Part shown: in pieces, positions 20,543 to 31,424 of the stretch
Layout of the letters: each line of letters opens with the position of its first letter
How positions within the stretch are numbered: the first letter of the stretch is position 1
Source of the DNA: Morinoia aosen
Taxonomy: Eukaryota > Arthropoda > Malacostraca > Amphipoda > Talitridae
Direction of reading: 5' to 3'
DNA: 64,000 bases
NCBI GenBank assembly: GCA_030386875.1
Contig: CM059568.1
Location: forward strand, 26,716,120 to 26,780,119
Translations under genes and position numbers: made by a program
The notes under the pieces: generated by a model
The model's database searches: none
What the model was told of the DNA's origin: nothing
What the model saw: only the letters and a program-made list of their open reading frames with translations

Positions 20543-21107
20543 GACCCCTAAAATTTTGCTGTCCGACAATGGTCCAGAGTTTCGAGCCAGGTTATTCGAG
20601 CAATTGTTAGACCGGTACGGGGTGCGGCATGAGCGCTCGATCGCCTATGCTCCGCATACTAATGGAGCTGTGGAGAGACTCAACCGGATCATCAAGGAGA
20701 GACTCGCCACGGCCTGCGCTGGTAACCCTGGGAGCTGGGATCTAGAAATAGCAAAAGTGATGTCCCAGTACAATAGATTTACCCACAGTGAGACCGGACG
20801 AGCCCCAAGTGAGTTCTTCGTGAAGGAGGCGGCGGTGCCAGATCTGCCAAGGCCACCCCGGATTTGGCGACCCGCTGGACCGAAGTTCCGACCGTTCGCA
20901 GTAGGAGAGCTTGTCCTGCGACAGGTACCTTACGCACGAGAGGACGAGAGGCATAAACTCGCCCCACAGTTCCTGGGTCCCTACGAGGTGCTGGAGGTTG
21001 ACAGGAACCAGGTCACATACACGATACGGGATCTGCAGCGGCGAAGGGCTTCCTTCAAAGTGCACGTGAGGCAATTGAAGAGATGTCATGGAAACGACAT
21101 GGGTTAG
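20543..21107 (+). pseudogene. pol: gypsy A integrase, second part
   Basis: This resumes the integrase core after element B: LLSDNGPEF (second catalytic Asp), YAPHTNGAVERLNRIIKE (catalytic Glu), then the C-terminal DNA-binding part (FAVGELVLRQVPYAR, KLAPQFLGPYEVLEV, FKVHVRQLKRC). The five bases GACCC at 20543-20547 repeat those at 15420-15424 and are the target duplication made when B inserted. Confidence 0.85.
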
Positions 21108-21768
21108 GACCAGCCAGTGCAACCCGAGAGGAAGAACGAGGCAGAAGGTCTGCCGCAAAGGCAGCCACGCAAGAGGACCCGTCGAGAAGTGGGGCCGAAG
21201 GAAGACGGGGCTGGTGCAGCAGGTGGAATGGAAGAGGACCAAGTGGCTCCCGTGGAGGATGAGTGGTTGGGTAGCCCAATTTATCCGCTACCGCCGTTGC
21301 CAGCAGTGCAGCAGGATGAGGTGACCGGCAATGACACGAGCGGGGACTTCTCGAAATTTATCGGGCAGTACCCGGATCCTCCGCCGGACGAGGAGAGCCT
21401 CGACTTTTCGGGGTTCATCGGCCAGTACCCAGATCCTCCTCTGTTACGAATGAGAAGAACAGGCGCTGGAAGCAGAACGCAGACCCTTCTTGAGTGAGGA
21501 AGAGGCGAGTGGGGGTGGAGCTACAATGGAAGGCACCTCCGATTTTTCAGGTTTCGGGGGGTTGGCTCCATTGGAGAGAGCGCGCCCAGATAAACGAACC
21601 TCTACCCCGGCTGGGGAAGGCGACGGAAGGGATAGCGGCGCAGGGTGTTTGAAGGTAACAGAGGTGAGTGCCGGTGATAGTACGTGGCGGAGAACGGAAC
21701 CCTCGGAGGGTGAAGATGAAACATTGCCTCGGTTAAGACCCAAAATGAGGTTAGATTATAAATGCTGA
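21108..21768 (+). pseudogene. gypsy A C-terminal tail, acidic and Pro-rich
   Basis: Downstream of the integrase, two short open stretches encode a Lys/Arg-rich start and then an acidic, Pro-rich tail with a repeated block (FSKFIGQYPDPPPD and FSGFIGQYPDPP), echoed again as DFSGFGG near 21540. I recognise no family. It is probably a tail extension of Pol or a small extra frame of this element. It is GC-rich like the rest of A. Confidence 0.4.
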
Positions 21769-22656
21769 GTGTCTACCTCGATACTGCTCGAATTGTTTCA
21801 GAACCAGGGACCGGTTGCTGTGGGCGATGGGCCAACGTGGCACGGGGTACGATTTTCCCGCCTGGGCTGCCTGTCCGCGTCCCGACCCCGTAGATGTCTT
21901 CTGAGGCGCGGCCGGTACTGGTAGTTGCTTTCCATCGCAACCCGACTGGTTTGGAGCCCCTTGGATGTCCGGGTCGCATGTGACTGGCTGAGGCGCCTAA
22001 TTTTCGGAGATCGTGGTCTCTATTGCGAGCTGGGCACGCAATGGGGTGTGGACTTCCGTCATCGCTTTTTGGCTGCTGGAGTGACGCTGGGTTCAGCGCC
22101 AGTTCGCAATGAGGAGGAGCGGTTGCTGGTGTGCAGTCAGCGGTGGAGCCAGCATGCACTCGGCAAATCTGCAGCAAGACGTTTCATCGCCACCTGCGAG
22201 ACTGGCGGGAACTTGAAAGGCGGAAGAACCGTGATGCCGCATAATATTATAAATTGTAGAACATTGATGTACATAGCAACCTTTCTAAGTAATTACCCAG
22301 TTAAAGGTGTAGTGCTAGAGTACTCGTTTTTGTATTTGTTGTCCATACTTTCACGTGCTCAGAAATGTATGTTTTCCTTGTATAAATTCAGGAGATTTAA
22401 CGAGAAGCTGCGCGGTAGCACATTATAGCCAGATGTAATATGGCCGGGTGCGCTGCGTTGATACCTCGGGGGTTTCAGCGTGGGTAAGGCGTCCGGTCAT
22501 AAATGGGCGGGCAGCTGAAACCCCCTGCGGGGTTTGGCTGCTCAGTGCGTTCGAATGTATTGTTATGTATAACCTTTAAATCTTGTGCGGTAATTTGAGA
22601 ATAGTAGATGCTTCAGTGTGAGCGATGATTCCCTCACTAAATTGAGGAGGAAGTAG
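21769..22656 (+). other. gypsy A 3' non-coding region and purine tract
   Basis: No credible gene is seen. Open frames on both strands here share no motif with known families and look accidental in GC-rich DNA. The end, ATTGAGGAGGAAG (22641-22653), is purine-only apart from two T and is a good polypurine tract. TGTAGTG at 22657 would be the start of the 3' LTR. A 21-bp palindrome with arms GTAGTGAAA and TTTCACTAC follows at 22658-22678. Confidence 0.45.
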
Positions 22657-22828
22657 TGTAGTGAAAATATTTCACTACGTGTTTTGTACCGCGACGGTAC
22701 CGCTGGTATGTACATAGAGCTCCGTCCTGCCTGCGACTGCCTGGCTGAAGCTAAATTGGGCGGCTGCTCGACTGAAGCTGGTCAGTTGCGTAACTTGCGT
22801 TAGGTAAAAAAAAAATTTTATCAGTGCA

Positions 22829-24285
22829 TTGTCTGTGATAAATATCAATAATTGTTGGGTAATTGATTCCGGTGCAACAGCACACATGTGTAATAACAGG
22901 AATGATTTTTCTTGTATGAATGAGCTATCTAGTCCAATTAACATTGAAGTTGGTGATGGTAGAAACTTGCAAGGTGTTGGTGTAGGTGATGTTGAAGTTA
23001 TGGTGTTGTTGCCTAAAGGTCTAGTAGATACCTGTGTTGTTAAGAATGTCTTGTATGTACCTGGCTTAGCCTACAATTTACTTTCTGTGCCTCAGATTAC
23101 AGAAAGTGGAAACTCAGTTTACTTTGACGAAAGCTCATGTAAGATTGTAAATAAAGACGATGAATTAATTGCCTTAGGCAGTAAAGTAGGAAAATTGTAT
23201 AAACTTAATTGCACCCTTAATTCAGCTGTTAAATGCATGAACGTTTCCTCTGATGAAATTCTGTGGCATAAACGATTTTGTCATCTAGGATTCAATAATC
23301 TTAAGAAATTAGCCACTAAGAATCTTGTTAGAGGTTTTGATTGTTCTGTGAGTGGAGATAACATTTTTTGTGAAAACTGTTGTGATGGTAAAAATCATAG
23401 GCTTCCGTTCCCCAAAACAAATCACAAAAGGGAACGCCGACCCTTAGAACTTATCCACAGTGATGTGTGTGGCCAGCCCAATCCCAAATCACTAGGGAGT
23501 GGAAGGTATTTTGTAACCTTCATAGACGACCACTCCAGATATACTTGGGTGTACATTATCAAACATAAGAGTGATGTTTTTAATGTGTTTCAGGAGTTCA
23601 AATCTTTGGTAGAAAATCACTATGATCACAAAATTAAAATTCTGCGCTCCGATAACGGTGGGGAATACATCTCTAATGACTTTGAACAATTCCTAAAAAG
23701 GGAAGGAATTATCCATGAAAAAACTGTGCCTAAGACACCTGAACAAAATGGAGTTGCAGAAAGAATGAATAGAACTCTCCTTGACTCTGTCAGAGCTATG
23801 CTGTCTGGTTCAAAGTTACCAAAATCATTCTGGGTGAAGCTATATCAACTGCCGTGTATGTCAAAAATAGGAGCCCTGCTAGTGCATTGAATGATATGAC
23901 CCCTTATCAGGCCCTTAATGGACACAAGCCCAATGTACAGCACCTCAAAACCTTTGGCTGCAGTGCGTACGCACATGTCCCCAAAGATGAGAGGGAAAAA
24001 CTTGATCCAAAATCTAAACCGTGTGTTCTTGTAGGATATGGAAGTGGATCCAAGGAATATCGTCTGTATGACATAAGCAGCAGAAGGATATTTTTGAGCA
24101 GAGACGTTATGTTCAATGAATCTCAGCAGATGCCAATTGAGAAGGAGCCTTCAGAAGTAAATGATGGTAATTTTACTCTTCTTCCTCGGGATCCAGAGCC
24201 AGAAGACTCTGAGGGAGGGGTGGAGCATAGACAGTCAGATGCTGGGATGGAGGGAGTGGAGCCTAGACAATCAGCCAGGTATTGA
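22829..24285 (+). pseudogene. pol: copia protease and integrase
   Basis: The protease block WVIDSGATAHMCNNRNDF has the copia-type D-S-G-A-T. The GAG-pre-integrase part follows (LWHKRFCHLGFNNLKKLA) with the zinc-finger pair FCENCCDGKNHRLPFP. The core has HSDVCGQPNPKSLGSGRYFV, ILRSDNGGEYISNDF and PKTPEQNGVAERMNRTLLD, giving the Asp, Asp and Glu. The tail holds HLKTFGCSAYAHVPKDER and VLVGYGSGSKEYRLYD, the conserved end of copia integrases. It is broken. Confidence 0.9.
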
Positions 24286-24312
24286 CGCGCTCCTGATAGG
24301 TTTGGTGAATGG

Positions 24313-25890
24313 GTGTATTTAATGAAAAATGAGCTTGATATACCATCTTGTGTTCAAGAAGCACTCAGTGGACCAGAAGCAAAACTATGGGAAACAGCTA
24401 TGGAGAATGTGATGGAGTCTATAAATCAAAACAAAGTATGGTCTCTTGTAGAGTGTCCTAATGACAAAAAAACTATCACATCAAAGTGGATCTTTAATAG
24501 AAAAACCGGACCCGACGGAAGCATTTGCTCGTACAAAGCTCGCCTTGTGGCTCAGGGCTACTCACAAAAATATGGCACTGACTACGACGAGACCTTCAGT
24601 ACCGTGGTTCGATTTGAATCTGTCAGGACAGTACTAGCTTTGGCTGCCAAATGCAACATGCAAGTCCATCACATGGACGTTGCAACAGCCTTTCTTAATA
24701 GAGAACTGGTTGAAGAACTGTACCTGATTCCACCTGACGGTTTTATTATCAAAGGCAAAGAAAATCTTGTGTGTAAACTACAAAAATCGCTCTACGGACT
24801 AAAACAAGCTCCTTAGTGTTGGAATACTACACTAGATAGCTATTTGAAGAAATTGGGTTTTGTACAATCTAAGAGTGATGCTTGTACATACACTCGTGTT
24901 CAAGTGAAGAAACTGTGTATTGTGGCGGTGTATGTAGACGATCTAATAATTGCTTCTGAGTCTGGTGACGAAACAAATCAAATAAAGACGAGTCTTTCTA
25001 CCCAATACAAAATGAAAGACCTTGTTGTGCTGAGTTACTTCCTAGGTGTAAGTGTTGTACAATCTAAAAACAATGTTTTCTTAAATCAAACTGCCTACAC
25101 TGAGGCTCTGTTGTCAAAATTTGGCTTTGATAATTGTAAACCTGTTGCAACTCCCGCTGATGTAAATGTAAATCCGATATGCTCCCCAAATGATGTCGAA
25201 TTTGACCCTGCTACTTATCAAAGTGCTGTAGGTAGCCTTTTGTATTTGTCAACCAGAACTCGACCTGACATTGCATTCGCAGTGAATAATGTTGCTAAAT
25301 ACAGCTCCAAACCTCTTGAACAGCATTGGATGTGTGTTAAGAGAATATTCAGGTACCTGAGAGGCACCTCCAAACTAGGTCTCTTGTATAGCAAATGTTC
25401 TGATACTTGCATTGGTTATTCAGATGCTGACTGGGCTGGTGATAAAAATGACCGAAAGTCTACCTCTGGTTACTGTTTCACCCTCAGTAATTCGGTAATT
25501 ACGTGGAGATCTAATAAACAAACTTGCGTAGCCCTCTCAACTGCAGAAGCCGAATACGTTGCTCTTGCCGGTGCGGCTCAAGAGGCTGTCTGGTTGAAGC
25601 ACTTACTCAGTGATCTAAAATTTGGTACTGTGGAACCAATGGTTATAAAAGAACACAACCAGTCAGCCATCTGTCTTGCCAACAATCCCAAATATCATGG
25701 GAGGAGCTAGCACATCGATATTAAGTTTCACTATGTACGGGATCTTGTAAGTAACAAAGACATAGACGTAGTGTATTGCCCTACCGACGAAATGCTCGCC
25801 GACATATTTACCAAGAACCTGCCCATAGAAAAGTTCTCTAGGCTGAGAACGAACTTAAGAATGGTCTCATCTGACACACATTCAATTTGA
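24313..25890 (+). pseudogene. pol: copia reverse transcriptase and RNase H
   Basis: RT blocks are seen in order: SKWIFNRKTGPDGSICSYKA, RLVAQGYSQKYGTDYDETFS, HHMDVATAFLNREL, KLQKSLYGLKQAP and VYVDDLIIAS (palm). RNase H follows with YSDADWAGDKNDRKSTSGYC, SNKQTCVALSTAEAEYVAL and DIKFHYVRDL. A typical copia end, LADIFTKNLP-like, stands near 25800. It is broken. Confidence 0.9.
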
Positions 25891-25897
25891 GAAGGAG

Positions 25898-26130
25898 TGT
25901 TGAAACCTTTATTGTAGCACCTTGAATGTATATGTGTATAATACTGATAATGTCACAATGTTCTTATGTTAGAATGTGTTTAGACAGTACTCCGCGCTGA
26001 GAACTGAGCTAATGGTTCTCGGGCTTGGCTGGAGCCCACTCCACCGCTATCCTTCGTGATGTAAACTGTGTCCTGCTGTGTGTACTGATTATACAAACTC
26101 CAAGTGTCTCGTCTTACTTAACCTAACTCC
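25898..26130 (+). repeat. copia 3' LTR
   Basis: Starts TGTTGAAACCTTTATTG directly after GAGAAGGAG. The right edge is set where repeat F begins (about 26131) and may be a few bases off. No partner LTR is present because the 5' end is missing. Confidence 0.6.
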
Positions 26131-27144
26131 AATAGAAAGTGGGTCAATAATGGTTAAATTTATGCTGAATCAAAATCATTTTCTTAGTTATTCATATCTA
26201 GACCTGTGCCATTGCATAACTTGCATATATGCACGCCGAGAGATATGCAGAGTGTTTTATGCAATGCAAAGAATTATCTTGTGCATATGCAAAATCATAT
26301 ATGCAATTTTGCATATGCAATTTAACAGATGTAATATGCAAAATGCATATTGCATATGCGCGATACCATTGCATATATGCTGTAATACGAATGTTGTAAT
26401 TAGTTTTTTTTTAATGTAAAACTGCAAATTGGCTATTAAAACCAGAAATTTTGTACATTGATGGGATCTCTCGCATACACACTATCAGTTGTTAAAGCAA
26501 CATCTCAAGTTTTACCCGGTGCGCTATGTTCAGTACCTGATGCCCAGGTTTCCTACTTGACCTGTTCTTCAGTTAAATTTGGTTCATAAATAAAATACAA
26601 TAGAGGTGTCCGAACTGAATTTATTGGAGTTTGAAGTTTTTTAAGAATTGCATGGTGTAATAGTATTTGTACTCCAAGTGATAGTTTTCTGGTTTTGTTC
26701 TACACATAGGCCTACCTATACGTACAATATGATAAAGTGGAAATGCAACTGTGAAATTTGTATCAATTCCCGAAACATATGCGTTTAGTGAATTAATAAT
26801 AAATACCTTTGTTTTGCTCTGCTTGATCATAAAAAATGAGAAAGAACTCAATAAGGTAATCCCTCGAATTCCGAATATGCCACAAATTCCCAAAATTTGC
26901 ATCATTACAGGGATTTCGCTTTCCGGACTTACATAAGGACAATCAAATCTGCAATTGACATTTAGAGGTTATATGCTAATTTGAATATTCCTGCAATACA
27001 TGGTTATTCAAAACCTAATGCAATTGTTCGGTATTTGTGGGATGTCCGGAATGAGAGAGATTACCTAGAGGAAGATTATGAGAAATTTTTTGCAAAATTT
27101 TGTTTTAATTTTGTATATAAATTTACAGATGTATTGGATAATAT

Positions 27145-27332
27145 TGTGTGGGGCTAGTAAACACGATGGGAACTTGGCGGTAGAGTTTATTGGCCAGGTG
27201 GGTTGGCAGCAGGTACGAGTATGAATGAATGAGCGTCCCAGCCTCGACAAGTTCGGCTTATAAAGGTGCGCTCAAGACACAGAACTCAAGAGGAACCAGA
27301 CATAGATGGCAATAGTACATCGCTCGCGCACA
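27145..27332 (-). repeat. LTR of element C (3' LTR)
   Basis: 188 bp. On the minus strand it shows a TATA-like CTTTATAAG and, downstream, a polyadenylation signal within GGCCAATAAAC, in the expected U3-R order. It matches 45348-45535. Confidence 0.93.
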
Positions 27333-29010
27333 TCACACCCCCCTTCGACCCATAGGATGAGAGATAAACCGAATTTTAAAATGGTTACACAAGAAACCCA
27401 AAAAAAATTCGCAAAACGAACACCGTTAAACAAATTAACACGCAGTTAACAATAAAAGTTACCAAAAGGTATTCAAAAAATTAACGCGACAACCGCTATT
27501 ACTAAAAAAAATCGATCGTTACGTTAAATTATCTCGCAGAACATATTATTTAAAAATTAAAATGCAAGCATCCACCTCAAAAAAAATTTAACCACACACC
27601 AACCAAGTAGCATTTTTAGTTATCGAAACTAAGCGATACAAGCGAAGACGAGGGCAGCCAAAAGCGAAACGAAGTGAGTATAATGCCCTGCTCGAAAATT
27701 GAACAACTCGAAACATTTTGTTAAATAAACCTTAATTAAACAATGCATAGATAAAATTTTCTAATTGAAAACCGTCTATAGCGAAAATAATAAAACGCAC
27801 AACAAAAACCAACAATACCAGAGATAAAAAAAAATCAACCGTAGAACCACATGTTAGAAAAATAAAAACTATTCGCCAAGTACGTCAATGATTTATATAT
27901 AGACATTAAAACCGCAAAAAAAAATAATACTGCAAACTTATAGAAATACCTCTAAAAATTTATGCACCGCAAACACCGCAAAATAGTTAAAGAGTTTAGT
28001 AAACGTTAAAAACACATCATTAATCACAAAAAAAAAATTTAAAAACCTCCACTCCTTACAGCCATGGCTACACCGGATAATATAAAGAACAGCGATTATA
28101 ATAATGTAAAGCACACCACGTAGCAGGAATAAATACTAGCAAAAAGCAATAACCCAAACATGCAAAAGCACTCAACTGACTTACCGTGCATCCAAAAACG
28201 GCAGCACGTCGACAGCAGTATGTATAGAGGTAAAAAAACAACGCCGCATATTTTTGATACAACGCATCTAAAGCAATAATTTCCGATCATGAAAATGTAT
28301 CAAATAAAAACCGTCACATCTTCCTACATCACGTAACCAAAGGAGAAAAAAAATTAATTTCGATAAAAAAAACAAATTTCGCAGATTGCACATTTGAAAT
28401 CTGAAAAAATTTTTACATTATATTTGGAAAAAAATTACCGAAATTAAATTACATATTAAAAACATGGGTAGTAATTGAAAACACCCAAAATCACATCATC
28501 TTCAAAAACAAAAACAGCCAGAAATTAAATTATTAAGAATAACGTCACAAATAGTTTAAAGAATAAAAAAAAATTATACGATAAAACTGAACGCTTCAGA
28601 ACTGCGCGTTGACCTTAGGAGTAGTGTTAGTACATAGGATTAAATACTTACTTAGAGTTAAGAACTTATTCCTAACAGAACATTTTATATTAAGAAACAC
28701 TCGGAATAATTATTATATCGGAATCTTTACCCACTTTTTCACCGCTCGTAATTTTCATTTTTCACATCTACTTCACTGGGTAACTTTATAATTTCAATCA
28801 ACCTAATTTATTTCTACTTTCCCATCAATTTCACAATTAATTTTTCAAATTTTTCATTTCAATCATTTTCCAAAAAAATAATTTTTCAAATTTTTCACCG
28901 CACATTTGCAGAGGGACAGGGACGGCCATGTCGTCCCCCTTCCCGTGGACGTCCTGCCCGCCTAACGCTAGGCAAGTTCACTATTACGAGGTCCCGTGCG
29001 ATGTTAATCC
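27333..29010 (-). other. Element C long 3' non-coding region
   Basis: About 1.7 kb of AT-rich sequence between the MGN gene and the 3' LTR. No protein is credible. Short blocks are shared with element E: TGCACGGTAAGT on the minus strand at 28180 (E: 52314), CCATGGCTGTAAG at 28060 (E: CCATGGTTGTAAG near 52185) and a GAGGGC block near 27650 (E: 51630). These shared blocks include GTAAG donor-like cores. Confidence 0.45.
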
Positions 29011-29304
29011 TTACTGATCCTGATTGGTCCTTGGCGGCCTCCCGCGCGCGATTGCGCGGGAAAAATCCTCCCGCTGTGCGACTGTGAGCATCTTTACTTG
29101 TTTTTTGATGTGGTATAGCACTGTCGCTAATCCCATAGTTATCAGGATTAGCAACATTACTGCGATGTCTGTGACGTTATCTGGGAGTAGATCCGTTCTG
29201 CTCACGGCGTTCTCCCGAATCCAATTTTCATTTACACTAGAGGAGTGCGTCGACAACGCATTAACGAGCGTGTCAACGTCGATGCTAGATTCGGCGTTGC
29301 CCAT
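29011..29304 (-). CDS. Element C small MGN-membrane protein in env position
   Basis: I chose the ATG at 29304 because the protein then starts MGNAES, a classical N-myristoylation start, as does the partner in element E (MGNKIS). The product is 97 residues: a short acidic first part (IDVDTLVNALS), a conserved block SRTDLLPDNVTDIAVMLL running into one hydrophobic span (residues about 46-66), then YHIKKQVK and an Arg-rich end. There is no signal peptide and almost no Cys, so it is not a classical envelope protein. An acceptor-like CCTTTTCAG ends at 29321, 17 bases upstream of the ATG, as expected for a spliced env-type message. Function unknown. Confidence 0.6.
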   Translation of the reverse strand: MGNAESSIDVDTLVNALSTHSSSVNENWIRENAVSRTDLLPDNVTDIAVMLLILITMGLATVLYHIKKQVKMLTVAQREDFSRAIARGRPPRTNQDQ

Positions 29305-29555
29305 GATGCGCCTCGCACACCTGAAAAGGAAGGATACAGAACCGATTAGCATGACCAACATAAAAACAGAACAAACGAACTCGCAAACCTAAAAAAAAAT
29401 TTTTTTTTAAATGATAAATGCTCATGATAAATGTTCATGATAAAGTTCATCGCACCCGTTGGTCGGGTAGCCACCAACCAGTGTTTGAGTTCTAATTAAA
29501 TTTTTGCTGATCGCCGAACATTCCGGCTGAAAAAAAAATAAAAATAATACTGTGA

Positions 29556-29639
29556 GTTGCGCCGCAGCGTCAAATCAGCCCATCTCACAGGATGAACTGC
29601 CGCCTCAGCGATTGCATTTGGCAGACGAAGAATCCGCTC
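29556..29639 (-). other. Conserved 28-residue coding-like segment, elements C and E
   Basis: On the minus strand this 84-base stretch reads ERILRLPNAIAEAAVH followed by PVRWADLTLRRN. Element E has ERIPRLLNANADIAVH and LARQSVLALRRN at 53387-53470. By my count 17 of 28 residues match, in the same frame and same place between integrase and the MGN gene. There is no upstream ATG in frame close by, so it may be an internal exon or a leftover of a longer protein. Confidence 0.4.
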
Positions 29640-30047
29640 ACTATTAAAAATGTCAATTCAGCGACATCTACAGACTATGAATTTAACACTGTAATCGAAT
29701 TTGGATCAAGCAAATAAAGCGACTGAGAGACAAGGGTTATCAACCCTCAGGGTTAAAATAAATAGTTACACATTCCTTTTAACCCCTAGGTTAACATCAA
29801 GTATTACCTCAAATTAAACTAAAACAACGCGGTACAAAAAGCTGTAAACATGACACATAAAATATAATATACAGGTTACCGGGAAATATTATGAAACACT
29901 ACGCGTATTAACATAACTCCTTAACCTATGATTATTAACCTTAATGCAACTGTTAAACAACGTAACGTGGGAAATCGTAACTCGTCGAGTTGTTGCGTCG
30001 TCAATCAATCGAATGCGTAAGTCGTAGAATGAACATGTCAATCCAAC

Positions 30048-31424
30048 TCACAGCTTAACCTTCCTCAAGGGTAATAAGTGATTTAGGTTACTCTTATAAA
30101 TTTTGGAACCAATTTTAACCTCGGCCCAATTTCTTTTGACCTTTTGAACCACAGCTGGACCCAGCCACGTCAGCTCTAGTTTATGTTTTTTGTCGTGATT
30201 TTTTGACAGAACACGATCCCCCACCTTCACGTCCTTATTTCGACGCTTGATGTTTCTGTAAAGGTTTCTTACAGTTGTATTATTTATAATCAAGTTTCTA
30301 ATATTTTCTACCGTCCGGGCGGCTTCTTTTGCTCGGAAATTTACTAAATCCAATTCTTCATCATAACTGTAAGTTGCAGAATCAAAATTCTCTGACTGAT
30401 AGAATGCGCACGTATCTCCATTAAACATTACGAAACTTGGAGTTTCGCCTAAAGTAGAATTCAATACGTTGTTTAGTGCATTTTCAACGACCTCGAGCAT
30501 CTGATCCCACTCTGCATGAGGGAGCGAATTTACATATAATTTAAGTTGATTGGTTATTTTCCTGTTGTTTCTCTCCACTATAGCGTTGGAATGAGGGCTG
30601 TGTGCCAATACTTCTTTTTTAGCGATGGCATGCACATTTGCAAACTGCTTGACCGCCACAGATTTCAATTCTAAAGCGTTATTCGTAATCAGAGTTTTGG
30701 GAAATCCTAACAAGGAAAAACAGTTACTCAGACAAGAAATTACTGTCTCCGTACGACGATTAGAAATGGCATACAACCTGCAAAACCTAGAAAAGAGGTC
30801 GATAATAACTAGGATGTATTTATTGCCATTATCTGTTATTTTTAGTGGACCGAGGAGGTCCATAGATACAACCTCAAACGGTCCTTTCGCTATCGGAGCG
30901 GTCAAAATTTTAATTGGAACCGAAGGTCTTGCCTTAATTAATTTACAAACTTCACAATCCTTTACAAATTTTCGCACAATTGTTTTTTCCAAATGGTTAA
31001 AATATTTAAGCTTAAACTTGAACAATATATGTACGTCATCCGTATGGTACATCGCGTGAATAGCTAAAACAGCCTTACCCATCAAAGAGTTAGGGACCAC
31101 TGCTGTCAAAATGGTACTAGGTCTGTAGTCAATTTGTCTACGTCGATATAGAATGTCATTCAAAATTAAAAATTTCTGTAGGTCTGGAATTTTCGAAATA
31201 CTACCGTTCAGTAAAGCGTCCTTAACTTCCATGCAAAATGGGTCTTTTTCTTGTTCGTCAATAAATTCCTTTATAGTCCAAGAAATTTCCTCTTCTTTTG
31301 GTACATAGTCTAGAAGCTTAGGACGAGTCTCTTTGTTTGCTGCGTCGTCAGCACTGTCTCTAGGCGGCGGGTCAACTACCTCCTGTCTCGTCATCATGCC
31401 TTTTTTCTGTGACCGAGTCTCCAC
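30048..31424 (-). CDS. pol: Element C integrase (458 residues)
   Basis: The frame holds the zinc finger (HAMYHTDDVHILFKFKLKYF to CEVCKLIKA), the core Asp in VSMDLLGPLKI, the second Asp region in KTLITNNALELKS, the Glu in SPHSNAIVERNNRKITNQLK, and a C-terminal part (VKVGDRVLSKNHDKKHKLEL, TWLGPAVVQKVKRNWAEVKI, SNLNHLLPLRK). Related sequence remains in element E. It lies at the 3' end of pol, before the small MGN gene. Confidence 0.85.
   Translation of the reverse strand: METRSQKKGMMTRQEVVDPPPRDSADDAANKETRPKLLDYVPKEEEISWTIKEFIDEQEKDPFCMEVKDALLNGSISKIPDLQKFLILNDILYRRRQIDYRPSTILTAVVPNSLMGKAVLAIHAMYHTDDVHILFKFKLKYFNHLEKTIVRKFVKDCEVCKLIKARPSVPIKILTAPIAKGPFEVVSMDLLGPLKITDNGNKYILVIIDLFSRFCRLYAISNRRTETVISCLSNCFSLLGFPKTLITNNALELKSVAVKQFANVHAIAKKEVLAHSPHSNAIVERNNRKITNQLKLYVNSLPHAEWDQMLEVVENALNNVLNSTLGETPSFVMFNGDTCAFYQSENFDSATYSYDEELDLVNFRAKEAARTVENIRNLIINNTTVRNLYRNIKRRNKDVKVGDRVLSKNHDKKHKLELTWLGPAVVQKVKRNWAEVKIGSKIYKSNLNHLLPLRKVKL

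Larger units (their letters stand above)
9146..22810 (+). mobile_element. Ty3/gypsy retrotransposon A (host of two further insertions), broken
   Basis: Parts in order on the plus strand: end of a 5' LTR (9146-9256), primer-binding-like site, gag with CCHC knuckle, protease, RT and RNase H, integrase, an acidic tail, a long 3' non-coding part, a purine tract near 22641-22653 and the possible start of a 3' LTR at 22657. A Harbinger element (10935-12737) sits between protease and RT, and gypsy element B (15425-20542) sits in the integrase. Without them it is about 6.7 kb. It is broken in many places (around ten) and is clearly older than B. Confidence 0.82.
22811..26130 (+). mobile_element. Ty1/copia retrotransposon, 5'-truncated, broken
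   Basis: Gag is missing; the copy starts at the Gag-protease junction and continues through protease, integrase, RT and RNase H to a 3' LTR beginning TGTTGAAACC at 25898. The order protease-integrase-RT-RNase H is diagnostic of copia. The RT motif is YVDDLII. A purine tract GAGAAGGAG precedes the LTR. There are several breaks. With one LTR only, age cannot be estimated. Confidence 0.88.

Noticed and set aside
21444-22428. Open frames on both strands, one of 167 codons
   Set aside because: They are GC-rich accidental frames in the 3' non-coding part of gypsy A, overlapping on opposite strands.
28068-28290. Two overlapping Cys/Tyr-rich hydrophobic frames in the 3' region of element C
   Set aside because: The matching region of E does not encode a similar protein; only the donor-like DNA block is shared.
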